Position numbers and translations under genes: made by a program. From the NCBI RefSeq assembly GCF_000427095.1, contig NC_021487.1:620001-684000 (forward strand): 64,000 nt of DNA, given 5' to 3'. This DNA is from Chthonomonas calidirosea T49. GTDB taxonomy: Bacteria > Armatimonadota > Chthonomonadetes > Chthonomonadales > Chthonomonadaceae. This document shows, in pieces, positions 8,806-16,403 of the stretch. The notes under the pieces were generated by a model. The model worked only from the letters and a program-made list of their open reading frames with translations, ran no database searches and had not been told where the DNA came from. Numbering within the stretch: position 1 is the stretch's first letter; each line of letters starts with the position of its first letter.

Positions 8806-11424
8806 TTAGGGACGGCTTGCCCTCCGAATGGCAGCACGTACCGGCTCAGGGCGGGAGGGTTTACCTTGTTGTGTCGGTGGAGTTCGGGCAGGTTTTTCCC
8901 TATCGATCCCCTCCTCATCATCAGGATCGGCCGGTAAGAGGAAACCGGTCTCCTCAACCTCTTGAGCCTCGCGAGCACGCCGCACCATGGCTAAAAGAAT
9001 TCCGGCTACGGCCAAAAGTACACCCGTCCACACTAAGTTGATTCCGGGCTTATAGGTAACCGAAAGCGGAATCGTCCACATGGCAGGCAGATCGGGCAAG
9101 CTAAACGCTATACGTGCCTCGTCGCTTCCAACCTTTAGGCTATCCAAAATAGCTACCCCAGGTCTTCCCTGCGAGTCGGTAATCTGCGGGAGAGCTTCAC
9201 CGGTCTTTACTAACATGGGCATCCCTTGTGGGGTGCGCATGAGGGAACCGTCCGGGCCGTGCACGAACTCAATGCCTGGCTCGGCTGCAACAATATGGTC
9301 AGGTGTATTAAAGGGTTGTTCGGGATCGGTGATGCCGATGATGGCTCCCATGTATTGCAGGGGTCGTGTTACAGCTTTATAGTAGTAGATGCGATAGGGG
9401 CCTAACTGCGTCACCGACCGCGGTCGCATGGTAACATAGGGCAGTTCCACACCTGGCTGACTGGCCAGTGCTATGTACAGATCATGTCCCACATACTTCT
9501 TGATGGAAGGCCATATCATGGTATCTGGGTTGCCTTGTGCCTCCTCCTCCACCGAGGGGCGCGGCACGAACCACCGAGGCTCCATCAAAAACGTTTGACT
9601 GTTGCCCGAAGCATCAATCCTATCTCCACCAGGCGGAGTAATGCGCAACATCACCCGATTTTCTGGGTCGTACTCCGGATCGAGCGGACGCTCTGGTAAC
9701 GGCTTGCCGGTCATCCCTTCAAAGGAGATGGTATAGCCAAAAACCTTAACGGGTCCTTGCCCCTCCTTTAGAGTGACTAGGGCGGTTCGCTCAAAGGTAT
9801 TCGAGAGAATAACACCGATAATCAGCACACCAACCCCCACATGAGCGATCCAGGCCCCGGCCGATAAAGGCTTCTTGCGAAATACCCGATAGGCTAGCAT
9901 CGCGTTCGATAAAGCAGCCAAAAAGCCCAATGAGGCCATAGAAATAACCAAAACCCGCTGGCCCCCCGGCCCCATCCATTGATGCAGTGTATCCTTCAAT
10001 ACCTGCGGATCGCTCACAGCAGCTATCGCACGTTGAGAGCTTAGTACCCAGAAGAACAGTCCAAACCCGAACGCGATCATGATAAGCCAAGGAATAAGGA
10101 GCTTCTGCTTAAACTTCTCAGGGTCGGTTCTTCGCCATGCCAACCAAGGAACGCAGGCAATCACGAAGGCGGTGATTAGCACGATAGGGAACATCGCCTT
10201 ATTATAAAACACCGGTGCAGGTGCACTTGGTGGACGATGCAACCAACTGAGGAAGAGAGGTGTTGTCGAGCCAAGCGTCACAATTGCACAGGCGATACCC
10301 ATCAGCAAAACGGAGAGCATGAGAGCGAAGTCACGAGACAGAAGCGAATCCCCCATAGAGGGCCGCTTCGGCATTGTCCTTAGGCGCCATAACCATAACG
10401 CTAGGCCACCAATGCCATAAAACAGCAACATAGTAACCATCAGCACTAGGCCGCTTTTACCAATGTTATCAAAGGCATGAACCGACAGCAGCTGTCCATT
10501 AGGCATTTTCGAAGCCAGCGCTCCGGATCGTGTCAAAAAGGTACCCACCAAAAAAAGCCAAAACGCGAGAAGCCCGAAAAACAAGTTCGTGCGCACCATT
10601 GTCCGACGCGTGCGCTGGGCCAGCAATCCGTGTGCTAACGCCGTCACCGCTAACCAGGGAAAGAAAGAGGCGTTCTCTACAGGGTCCCATGCCCAAAAGC
10701 CGTGCCACCCTAGCGTCTCATAGGCCCAATAGCCTCCCATAAAAAGCCCAAGTCCCAACACTGCACTCGACAACAACGCATAAGGAAATACACGGGGAGC
10801 CCACCCCTCATAATCCCGCCAAATAAGGGCGGCAGCTGCATAGCTAAAGGGCACCGCTAATGAGGCAAAACCAAAGAAAATGGTGGGAGGATGGAGGGTC
10901 ATCCAATAGTTCTGAAGCGAGGGTGTTAACCCAAATCCATCCGAAGGAACGCCTGGTAGGCCCGGATGTGCCTTGAGGAACAGAGTATAGGGTGACTGCT
11001 TTATGAGAATAGCGCAGAGGAAGGCGATGACGGAAGTATAGATTGGCATTACGCGAGCCTCATAGCGTCGCGCCCGTAACATCACGACGCAGCCGATAAG
11101 GGCCGTCCAACAAGCCCATAAGAGGAAACTACCCTCCTGGCCCGACCAGGTTGCAGCCAAACGAAACCAGTGGTTATGCAGATCGTTGCCTGTATGCTGC
11201 ACCGCATAATCGTACTGATAGAGGCGATGATAGACGATGTAAGCTAACGCACCAAAGGCGGTGAGCACACTTACCGAAGTCAACGCATAGCAAGCTCGGG
11301 CAATAGAACGCCACAGGGCTTCGCCAGAAGGTCGCCAAAGCGCTAAGACATAGGCGATAATAACTAAAATAGACGCAACCAACCCCACAAAAACGGCCGT
11401 GCTGCCAATGGTTCCCGGTGTCAT
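8806..11424 (-). CDS. ccmF: Cytochrome c maturation haem lyase subunit CcmF
   Basis: CcmF is the polytopic membrane protein that takes haem from CcmE and attaches it to apocytochrome c on the outer side of the membrane. The haem-handling WWD domain is visible as GFWAWDPVENASFFPWL near residue 240, surrounded by many hydrophobic helices. At 872 residues it is longer than the usual 630-680; the extra part is a large extracytoplasmic domain (residues about 555-795) and an acidic then basic C-terminal tail. Its ATG overlaps the ccmE stop by one base (TAATG), so translation is probably coupled. Confidence 0.93.
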   Translation of the reverse strand: MTPGTIGSTAVFVGLVASILVIIAYVLALWRPSGEALWRSIARACYALTSVSVLTAFGALAYIVYHRLYQYDYAVQHTGNDLHNHWFRLAATWSGQEGSFLLWACWTALIGCVVMLRARRYEARVMPIYTSVIAFLCAILIKQSPYTLFLKAHPGLPGVPSDGFGLTPSLQNYWMTLHPPTIFFGFASLAVPFSYAAAALIWRDYEGWAPRVFPYALLSSAVLGLGLFMGGYWAYETLGWHGFWAWDPVENASFFPWLAVTALAHGLLAQRTRRTMVRTNLFFGLLAFWLFLVGTFLTRSGALASKMPNGQLLSVHAFDNIGKSGLVLMVTMLLFYGIGGLALWLWRLRTMPKRPSMGDSLLSRDFALMLSVLLMGIACAIVTLGSTTPLFLSWLHRPPSAPAPVFYNKAMFPIVLITAFVIACVPWLAWRRTDPEKFKQKLLIPWLIMIAFGFGLFFWVLSSQRAIAAVSDPQVLKDTLHQWMGPGGQRVLVISMASLGFLAALSNAMLAYRVFRKKPLSAGAWIAHVGVGVLIIGVILSNTFERTALVTLKEGQGPVKVFGYTISFEGMTGKPLPERPLDPEYDPENRVMLRITPPGGDRIDASGNSQTFLMEPRWFVPRPSVEEEAQGNPDTMIWPSIKKYVGHDLYIALASQPGVELPYVTMRPRSVTQLGPYRIYYYKAVTRPLQYMGAIIGITDPEQPFNTPDHIVAAEPGIEFVHGPDGSLMRTPQGMPMLVKTGEALPQITDSQGRPGVAILDSLKVGSDEARIAFSLPDLPAMWTIPLSVTYKPGINLVWTGVLLAVAGILLAMVRRAREAQEVEETGFLLPADPDDEEGIDREKPARTPPTQQGKPSRPEPVRAAIRRASRP

Positions 11425-11894
11425 TAAGATATCCCTCCCTTGCTATAGGGCAAGGGCTTTCGAGTGTCATCGTACTTCGAGGGACATTTTACCACCATGC
11501 TCGTAGAAACGAAAACCGTCTGACCGTTTGACAGGTGCTGTACCGTACCTGTGACCGCGGTTTCTGGCGCCGTATCAAAGCTCTCTGGCTTCGCCCCCTT
11601 ATAGACCACCTCAATGGTCTGATTATGGGGGTCCTGCAAAATGAAGGTAAGCGCTTTCATTTGAGGATCCCAACGCACGGTCTGGTGTAGAATCTTGCCA
11701 CGCACCTGCACTGGGCCAGTACTCCGCAGGGCGGTGGCGATGTCTACATAGGGCGTCATCGAACTGGTAAACGCCCAAAGCGTGAAACCGATGGCGATAC
11801 TGATGATCAACCCCGCGATGATCGGTCCGAGCTTAAACCCGCCCGCCCCACGCTTCGCAGGTAAAGTACCTAACTCTTCCGCTAGACCCTGCAT
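11424..11894 (-). CDS. ccmE: Haem chaperone CcmE, CxxxY variant
   Basis: CcmE is a membrane-anchored periplasmic OB-fold protein that carries haem from CcmC/ABCD to CcmF. The ATG at 11894 is preceded by AAGGAGG; a longer open frame upstream is not needed. The protein has 156 residues with one N-terminal helix (KLGPIIAGLIISIAIGFTLW) and then the beta barrel. Where canonical CcmE has the haem-binding His in an HxxxY motif, this one has CPSKY, that is Cys in place of His. Such CxxxY forms are known from archaea and some bacteria and go with a variant System I lacking CcmH. Confidence 0.92.
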   Translation of the reverse strand: MQGLAEELGTLPAKRGAGGFKLGPIIAGLIISIAIGFTLWAFTSSMTPYVDIATALRSTGPVQVRGKILHQTVRWDPQMKALTFILQDPHNQTIEVVYKGAKPESFDTAPETAVTGTVQHLSNGQTVFVSTSMVVKCPSKYDDTRKPLPYSKGGIS

Positions 11895-11899
11895 GGACG

Positions 11900-12037
11900 C
11901 TATAGAACCTCCTTCTCCTCTATACGAATTTCCATGCGCCGAATGGCACGATCTATAATGAAGAGGTAACAGAAGAGGCCTAACCACACAATCAGCGGCA
12001 CAAGCATCACGAAAAAGAGAACGGCTGAGTGACTCAT
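11900..12037 (-). CDS. ccmD: Small membrane protein CcmD
   Basis: A 45-residue frame lies between ccmC and ccmE. It starts at an ATG (12037) preceded by AGGAG at 10 bases and stops 5 bases before the ccmE start. It has one hydrophobic helix (residues about 5-28), then a basic stretch (DRAIRRMEIRIEEKE), the usual CcmD layout with the charged part in the cytoplasm. CcmD helps release haem-loaded CcmE from CcmABC. Assignment rests on position, size and topology; the family is too short for firm sequence matching. Confidence 0.85.
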   Translation of the reverse strand: MSHSAVLFFVMLVPLIVWLGLFCYLFIIDRAIRRMEIRIEEKEVL

Positions 12038-12050
12038 AGAATACATACTC

Positions 12051-12836
12051 CTATTCCTTAATTTTTTCAGCAGCCTGCTGCTCCATAGCCTTCTGCGTGC
12101 CTGGTCGAAGGCTTAGCTGTGCCTGTCGTACGCGAAGCTGAAAAAGCCATACAAACAGCAGGGTAAACGCAAGAAAGGACGGATAGAGCACCAATTTGTA
12201 GCTCAGACTTGTGTTGGACGGATCGGAGAGCGTAGTGGTTGGGTGCATTGTCTGCACCAAGCGCGGCACAGCCCAAATAAGATATTGAGCCGGCACTAGA
12301 GCCACGAGAGCGTACACGCTACTAAGCCGCATTCTCCGGTCTAAACGCTCCGCTAGGGCACCCCGTAGCACGAGATAAGAGGCATAAAGCAGCAGCATGA
12401 TCACAATCGAGGTCTCACGAGGGTCCCAGTTCCAAAAGCTGCCCCATTGCACACCAGCAAATAGGGAGCCGGTAATTGTAGCCAATAGACAAAAGAGAAA
12501 CCCAAGCTCCATCGCCGTTGCCGATTTTATATCGTTCAGAGTAGCTTTGCTTCGCTCTCCTCGCCGAACGGCCGATAAACAGAGAACCGCATAGACAACC
12601 CCCACAAAATAGGCGATAGAAGATAAAACGGCACAGGGTACGTGGAAGAAGACGATTCGAGCCGGATCGCCTTGTTTTCCAAACCCTACGGCGCCTTTCG
12701 CAATAAAGAAGGCTCCTACTATGACATAGGTCATCAAAAGACCCGTGCCGATCTTCCACCAAGCGCCCGACAGTGTACCTGAACGTCGTTCAGACCGAAC
12801 TTGGGCCTCACTCAGCTCTTTATGTATAGCGGTCAT
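12051..12836 (-). CDS. ccmC: Haem exporter/handling protein CcmC
   Basis: CcmC is a six-helix membrane protein that presents haem to CcmE. The 261-residue product contains the tryptophan-rich WWD signature as WGSFWNWDPRET near residues 130-141, with hydrophobic helices on both sides and the conserved PARIVFFHVP before it (residues about 57-66). The gene lies 2 bases after ccmB and 13 bases before ccmD. The first 30 residues are a hydrophilic extension. Confidence 0.94.
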   Translation of the reverse strand: MTAIHKELSEAQVRSERRSGTLSGAWWKIGTGLLMTYVIVGAFFIAKGAVGFGKQGDPARIVFFHVPCAVLSSIAYFVGVVYAVLCLSAVRRGERSKATLNDIKSATAMELGFLFCLLATITGSLFAGVQWGSFWNWDPRETSIVIMLLLYASYLVLRGALAERLDRRMRLSSVYALVALVPAQYLIWAVPRLVQTMHPTTTLSDPSNTSLSYKLVLYPSFLAFTLLFVWLFQLRVRQAQLSLRPGTQKAMEQQAAEKIKE

Positions 12837-12838
12837 CC

Positions 12839-13618
12839 CTAATCTTCCCAGATATAGTTAAAAAGGAGCGCCGAAACCGCCACGATCAGCACACCGAAAC
12901 TTAGCGCTCCCCCAATATTCTTTACGTGCAGTATCGTCGGCGCCCCTTGTATATAAAGTGTCCCCGCAGCGTTTAGCAAAAGCAGCAGAAATACCACCAG
13001 CATCGGCAGCCCTACCGCTCCATAGAGCGCTCCACTGCCTCGCGCTTTGGCCGTGAGAGCGGCGATAATGGTGGCCGTGCTGGCCAAACCTAAACAACCG
13101 CTCAGCATGAGCACCAGAAAGGCGATGGGTTCGCCCATCGGCAAACCGGTAATCGCCATATAGATTGGTGTCACAACGAGCGCGACGCCGCACAGCAGTA
13201 GTAGATTAAAAAGCAGCTTCCCGGCGTAAACAGCCTCTGGGGTTGCATAAAGCCGCAACGTCAGCGCGGTACCGGTCTCCTCCTCATGTACAAAGGCATG
13301 AGACAAACCGGAGAACGCTGCAAAACAGAGCAGCACCCACAGCATTCCCATCTTCGCCGGCGCGTTCCAGGCCGGTCGCATTACGCCACGTGGATCGACA
13401 ACGAACTCTTGTCTTAGACTTTCCGTAGCCAACGCCAACAATAGCAGCGCAGCAAAGGTAAAGAGACCTACGGCACAGAGAGCAACCCGCGTGCGCAACT
13501 CGGCCTTTATGTCTTTCCTCAGGATCGTATACGCTTGGCGAAACCATCCCTTCCGTTTTTTTAGACAGATGCTACGCCATTCTGTTGCAGATGCCCGTGC
13601 GGCACCGACCTCCGTCAC
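12839..13618 (-). CDS. ccmB: Haem ABC-type exporter permease subunit CcmB
   Basis: CcmB is the membrane subunit that pairs with the ATPase CcmA in the complex that frees holo-CcmE. The 259-residue protein has six hydrophobic segments and the family's opening (LRKDIKAELRTR, followed by a helix). It starts at GTG with GAGGAG about 11 bases upstream. It is the first gene of the ccmBCDEF run. No ccmA is present in the window, so the ATPase must be encoded elsewhere if the system is complete. Confidence 0.9.
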   Translation of the reverse strand: MTEVGAARASATEWRSICLKKRKGWFRQAYTILRKDIKAELRTRVALCAVGLFTFAALLLLALATESLRQEFVVDPRGVMRPAWNAPAKMGMLWVLLCFAAFSGLSHAFVHEEETGTALTLRLYATPEAVYAGKLLFNLLLLCGVALVVTPIYMAITGLPMGEPIAFLVLMLSGCLGLASTATIIAALTAKARGSGALYGAVGLPMLVVFLLLLLNAAGTLYIQGAPTILHVKNIGGALSFGVLIVAVSALLFNYIWED

Positions 13619-13997
13619 CCTGGTCTACGCTCCTCTCCCCTTCCGCACATATCATGAGGCCACAAACGCACCACCCTGCTCTGCTTCAGCGCTTTCTAAA
13701 GTATCGGCAAAATCGCCGAAACCTACAGAGTCATTGGTAACCCGGCTTATCTCTCTGTAATTATACCAGCAGCCCGTGATGATAACTTCCGATCATACTC
13801 GGTTTAGGGCTTCCAGTGAAAAAGGCTGTCGCCTTTCTTCTCACACGTGTTGGCACAAGGAACCGGAAGAAGGCATGTCTACCTAAAATGAGGCTCGGTG
13901 CAGGCTGCGGACGCTCAAAGGTTGGAGGACGAATGGCGAACGCGCCGACTTGTGCTAAAATGGAAGCGGTCATTCTCAGAGATACAGTGGAAACGGA
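13619..13997. other. Intergenic region between ccmB and the divergent permease gene
   Basis: These 379 bases hold the leader of the ccm operon and an extended -10 promoter candidate at 13760-13768. Short open frames exist on both strands, but none has a ribosome site plus recognisable sequence. I see no repeat or RNA gene. Confidence 0.6.
13760..13768 (-). promoter_or_regulatory. Extended -10 promoter candidate for ccmBCDEF
   Basis: The minus strand reads TGGTATAAT, a perfect TATAAT with the TGn extension, about 140 bases before the ccmB GTG. No good -35 box is present at 16-18 bases, which is tolerated with an extended -10. Confidence 0.4.
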
Positions 13998-15638
13998 ATG
14001 CTTTTTTTTCTGTTGCGCCTACACCTGCTGACGCTCAAAAACAGCTGTAGAACCTCTCTACACAACCAACCGGTTGGAGCGATGGCCGTTCTCGTCGCCG
14101 GTCTGGCTACTTTCGGCTTCACCTGTGTCTTCTTTCTCTGGGCTTTAGTCGCAGCTCAGAAACTTGGCGTCCTACGAGAAAGTCTCTTCCTGCTCTATTA
14201 TTACCTCTTTTTGCTGCTGCTGGCCGGCTCCGTCCCCTTTGTGGCCTCGACTCTCCTGCTTGCCGAGGACTATACCCTCCTTTTTTCAACCCCACTTCCC
14301 TCTTGGGCTATCCTTACAGCCCGCCTTATTGAGGCCACCATCATCAACTCCCTACAGTTCTCTGCCCTAGGCGTACCGGCTGTTCTTGCATCAGGCCTCG
14401 CTCTCTCCCTATCCCCCATTGCCTGGATGCTACTTATGCCACTTACTTTCCTTTTTCTACTCCTACCCGCGTTGCTGGTGGCCTTGGGGCTCATCATTCT
14501 GCTCCGCATCGTGGGTCTTGCGCGCATACGTGCCTCCATCAGTCTCCTGAATGTGCTCATGGGGGCCCTCATCTGCCTCGACATTGCCATAGCGCTACCT
14601 CATTCGCCGATCTTCGCGCTCCTTGCCAATGCTCATTCGCTTCCCTACCCTGTTGTTCTGCATACCGTGCCTATTACCGCCCGTTTAGCGCCTTCAGGCT
14701 GGTTTGTCACGATGCTTATTGCACTGGGCGGCCAACAACCTTTAAGCAGTGCCCTCTTGCCTACAATCGTCTTGCTTGTTAGCAACGGCCTGCTCTTCGG
14801 GACAGTGCTTCTCATAGGTCGTCATATCATCTCGGACGAAACGCTCTCCATGGAGCGTTCGCACACAGTTCACGTGTCTAACACCCAAGGCCAAAACCTA
14901 CTCCGACGGCTGCTGCCAGATCAGCTCGGTGGGCTTGTTGAACGTGACCTCCGCCTTATCTTACGCGACCCGGTGCTCCTCTCCCAGTTAGCCGTACCGG
15001 CCATTCTTTTCGCGGTGCCCTTTGTGCTTGCCCTACACGATCACTCCCCAGACACTTTCGCCCTCCTCTTCTATCTAGCGGCACTTCTACTCGGGATTAT
15101 CCTCTATACGCAAACATCTATCCTTAGCCTGTCTCTGCTGGGTATGGAGGGACGCGGTTACTGGCTCGTTCTTACAGCTCCCATCACGATTCGTCGCAAT
15201 CTTTTTGCTAAATGGCTTACCAGCACCAGCCTTTCTGGTGGTTTCGGCCTGTTTCTAGGCACTCTCGATGGCCTTTTCTTCCGAGGAAAGTTCCTGGAAG
15301 TGATACTGCTCATGGGAATCGTCCTCATCTTATCGGCAGGACTTTGCGGCATTGGTGTGGGCTTCTCCGCCATCTTCCCTCGATTTCTTCATGATAACCC
15401 TGCCGTGCGGGTCAGCCCTTGGGCGCTTATCCTTGGTTTTGTAGCCGCAACCCTCTATGTTCTTAGCGCCGGCGCCGCGCTCGCCCTTTCCGCCTTTGCC
15501 GCTGCAGACTATCTACCCGCCAAAACTTTGCTTATCCCAACGGGCGTCTGTCTGTTTCTCGTTATCTCTCTACTGGCGATCATCATCCCCATAGAGATCG
15601 GCTCGCGAAGGTTGGAGGCCTATGAGTGGCCCTACTGA
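13998..15638 (+). CDS. ABC-2 type transporter permease of unknown substrate
   Basis: A 546-residue integral membrane protein with about 12 hydrophobic segments. Features of large ABC-2 type permeases are an N-terminal helix pair, the conserved amphipathic stretch EDYTLLFSTPLPSWAILTAR (residues about 88-107) and a second half beginning GGLVERDLRLILRDP (about residue 310). This resembles the two-domain 'putative ABC exporter' permeases. No ATPase gene lies next to it. It overlaps the following pseudopilin-like gene by 17 bases, suggesting translational coupling. Substrate unknown. Confidence 0.8.
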   Translation: MLFFLLRLHLLTLKNSCRTSLHNQPVGAMAVLVAGLATFGFTCVFFLWALVAAQKLGVLRESLFLLYYYLFLLLLAGSVPFVASTLLLAEDYTLLFSTPLPSWAILTARLIEATIINSLQFSALGVPAVLASGLALSLSPIAWMLLMPLTFLFLLLPALLVALGLIILLRIVGLARIRASISLLNVLMGALICLDIAIALPHSPIFALLANAHSLPYPVVLHTVPITARLAPSGWFVTMLIALGGQQPLSSALLPTIVLLVSNGLLFGTVLLIGRHIISDETLSMERSHTVHVSNTQGQNLLRRLLPDQLGGLVERDLRLILRDPVLLSQLAVPAILFAVPFVLALHDHSPDTFALLFYLAALLLGIILYTQTSILSLSLLGMEGRGYWLVLTAPITIRRNLFAKWLTSTSLSGGFGLFLGTLDGLFFRGKFLEVILLMGIVLILSAGLCGIGVGFSAIFPRFLHDNPAVRVSPWALILGFVAATLYVLSAGAALALSAFAAADYLPAKTLLIPTGVCLFLVISLLAIIIPIEIGSRRLEAYEWPY

Positions 15639-16389
15639 ACCAACCTCACCCTCACCTCTCTCACTAGCGATCATCGCTCTTATCCTTCTAGGCCTCATGT
15701 TGGCGCTATTGCCCCTTCTCCACTGGCAGCAAGCAGAGATCGCTCAAGAAAGAAGCCTGTCGAATCTTAGACGCCTGGCCGACTCGCTGCAGCTCTACGC
15801 CCAAGACTACGATGGCTGCCTCATGCCACCGGTAGAGTTCCGTAAAGAGGCTCCGCCTCTCACATGGCCGGTACGTGCACAAGGCTACCTCTCTTCGCTC
15901 CCAGGGCTGCTGGATAACCCGGCCAATCCCGTTAGCGCCGCCCCCAAACCACTTACCGATCCAACCCATCGCTACCGTATCCCTACATCCTATGCCCTCA
16001 ACCGCCGTTTCTTCGGAGTCTTTAGCAAAGGCCCCTTCTCGCTCGATAATCTAGAGCTACCGGAACAAACCGTCCTGCTGGTTGAGGCCGGCCCCATGTG
16101 GAGTCATACCGGACGAGGAACCAACAGAACCCCAACCCCACACTCTATCGCGCGCATTGACTACGGTGATACAACCGACCGGGTACAAGGACTTGTGTGT
16201 TATCCATCCACACACTTTGGCAAAATGGCCGTCGTTGCGGCCGATGGGCATGCAAAATCGCTTCGCGTGGCACACTACGGCCCCGCCGATGGTCCGCACG
16301 ACTCGCTCTATGGTCGTATTGGCGATGACATCTACAACTGGAACGGCGGTCATCCCAATGGTCTAACGGATACTCCGCCACACGAATAA
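15622..16389 (+). CDS. Pseudopilin-like membrane-anchored protein lacking the prepilin cleavage motif
   Basis: The 255-residue protein has one N-terminal membrane helix (residues about 14-32), then RSLSNLRRLADSLQLYAQDY, which is like the Q-L-x-x-A-L-x-x-Y-x-Q-D-Y-D part of the type II pseudopilins of this lineage. The C-terminus has HFGKMAVVAADGHAKS, matching the H-x(9)-D-G-H region of DUF1559-type pseudopilins. The G/A-F-T-L-I-E cleavage site is absent; the helix is preceded by a Pro/Ser-rich leader. It is therefore either a permanently anchored paralogue or a degenerate one. GGAGG lies three bases before the ATG, inside the upstream permease gene. Confidence 0.75.
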   Translation: MSGPTEPTSPSPLSLAIIALILLGLMLALLPLLHWQQAEIAQERSLSNLRRLADSLQLYAQDYDGCLMPPVEFRKEAPPLTWPVRAQGYLSSLPGLLDNPANPVSAAPKPLTDPTHRYRIPTSYALNRRFFGVFSKGPFSLDNLELPEQTVLLVEAGPMWSHTGRGTNRTPTPHSIARIDYGDTTDRVQGLVCYPSTHFGKMAVVAADGHAKSLRVAHYGPADGPHDSLYGRIGDDIYNWNGGHPNGLTDTPPHE

Positions 16390-16403
16390 TGGTATATCGA
16401 TTG

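Noticed and set aside
13761-13973. Minus-strand 70-codon frame upstream of ccmB, checked as a possible ccmA remnant
   Set aside because: No Walker or ABC signature motif; sequence does not resemble an ATPase in any frame of the region.
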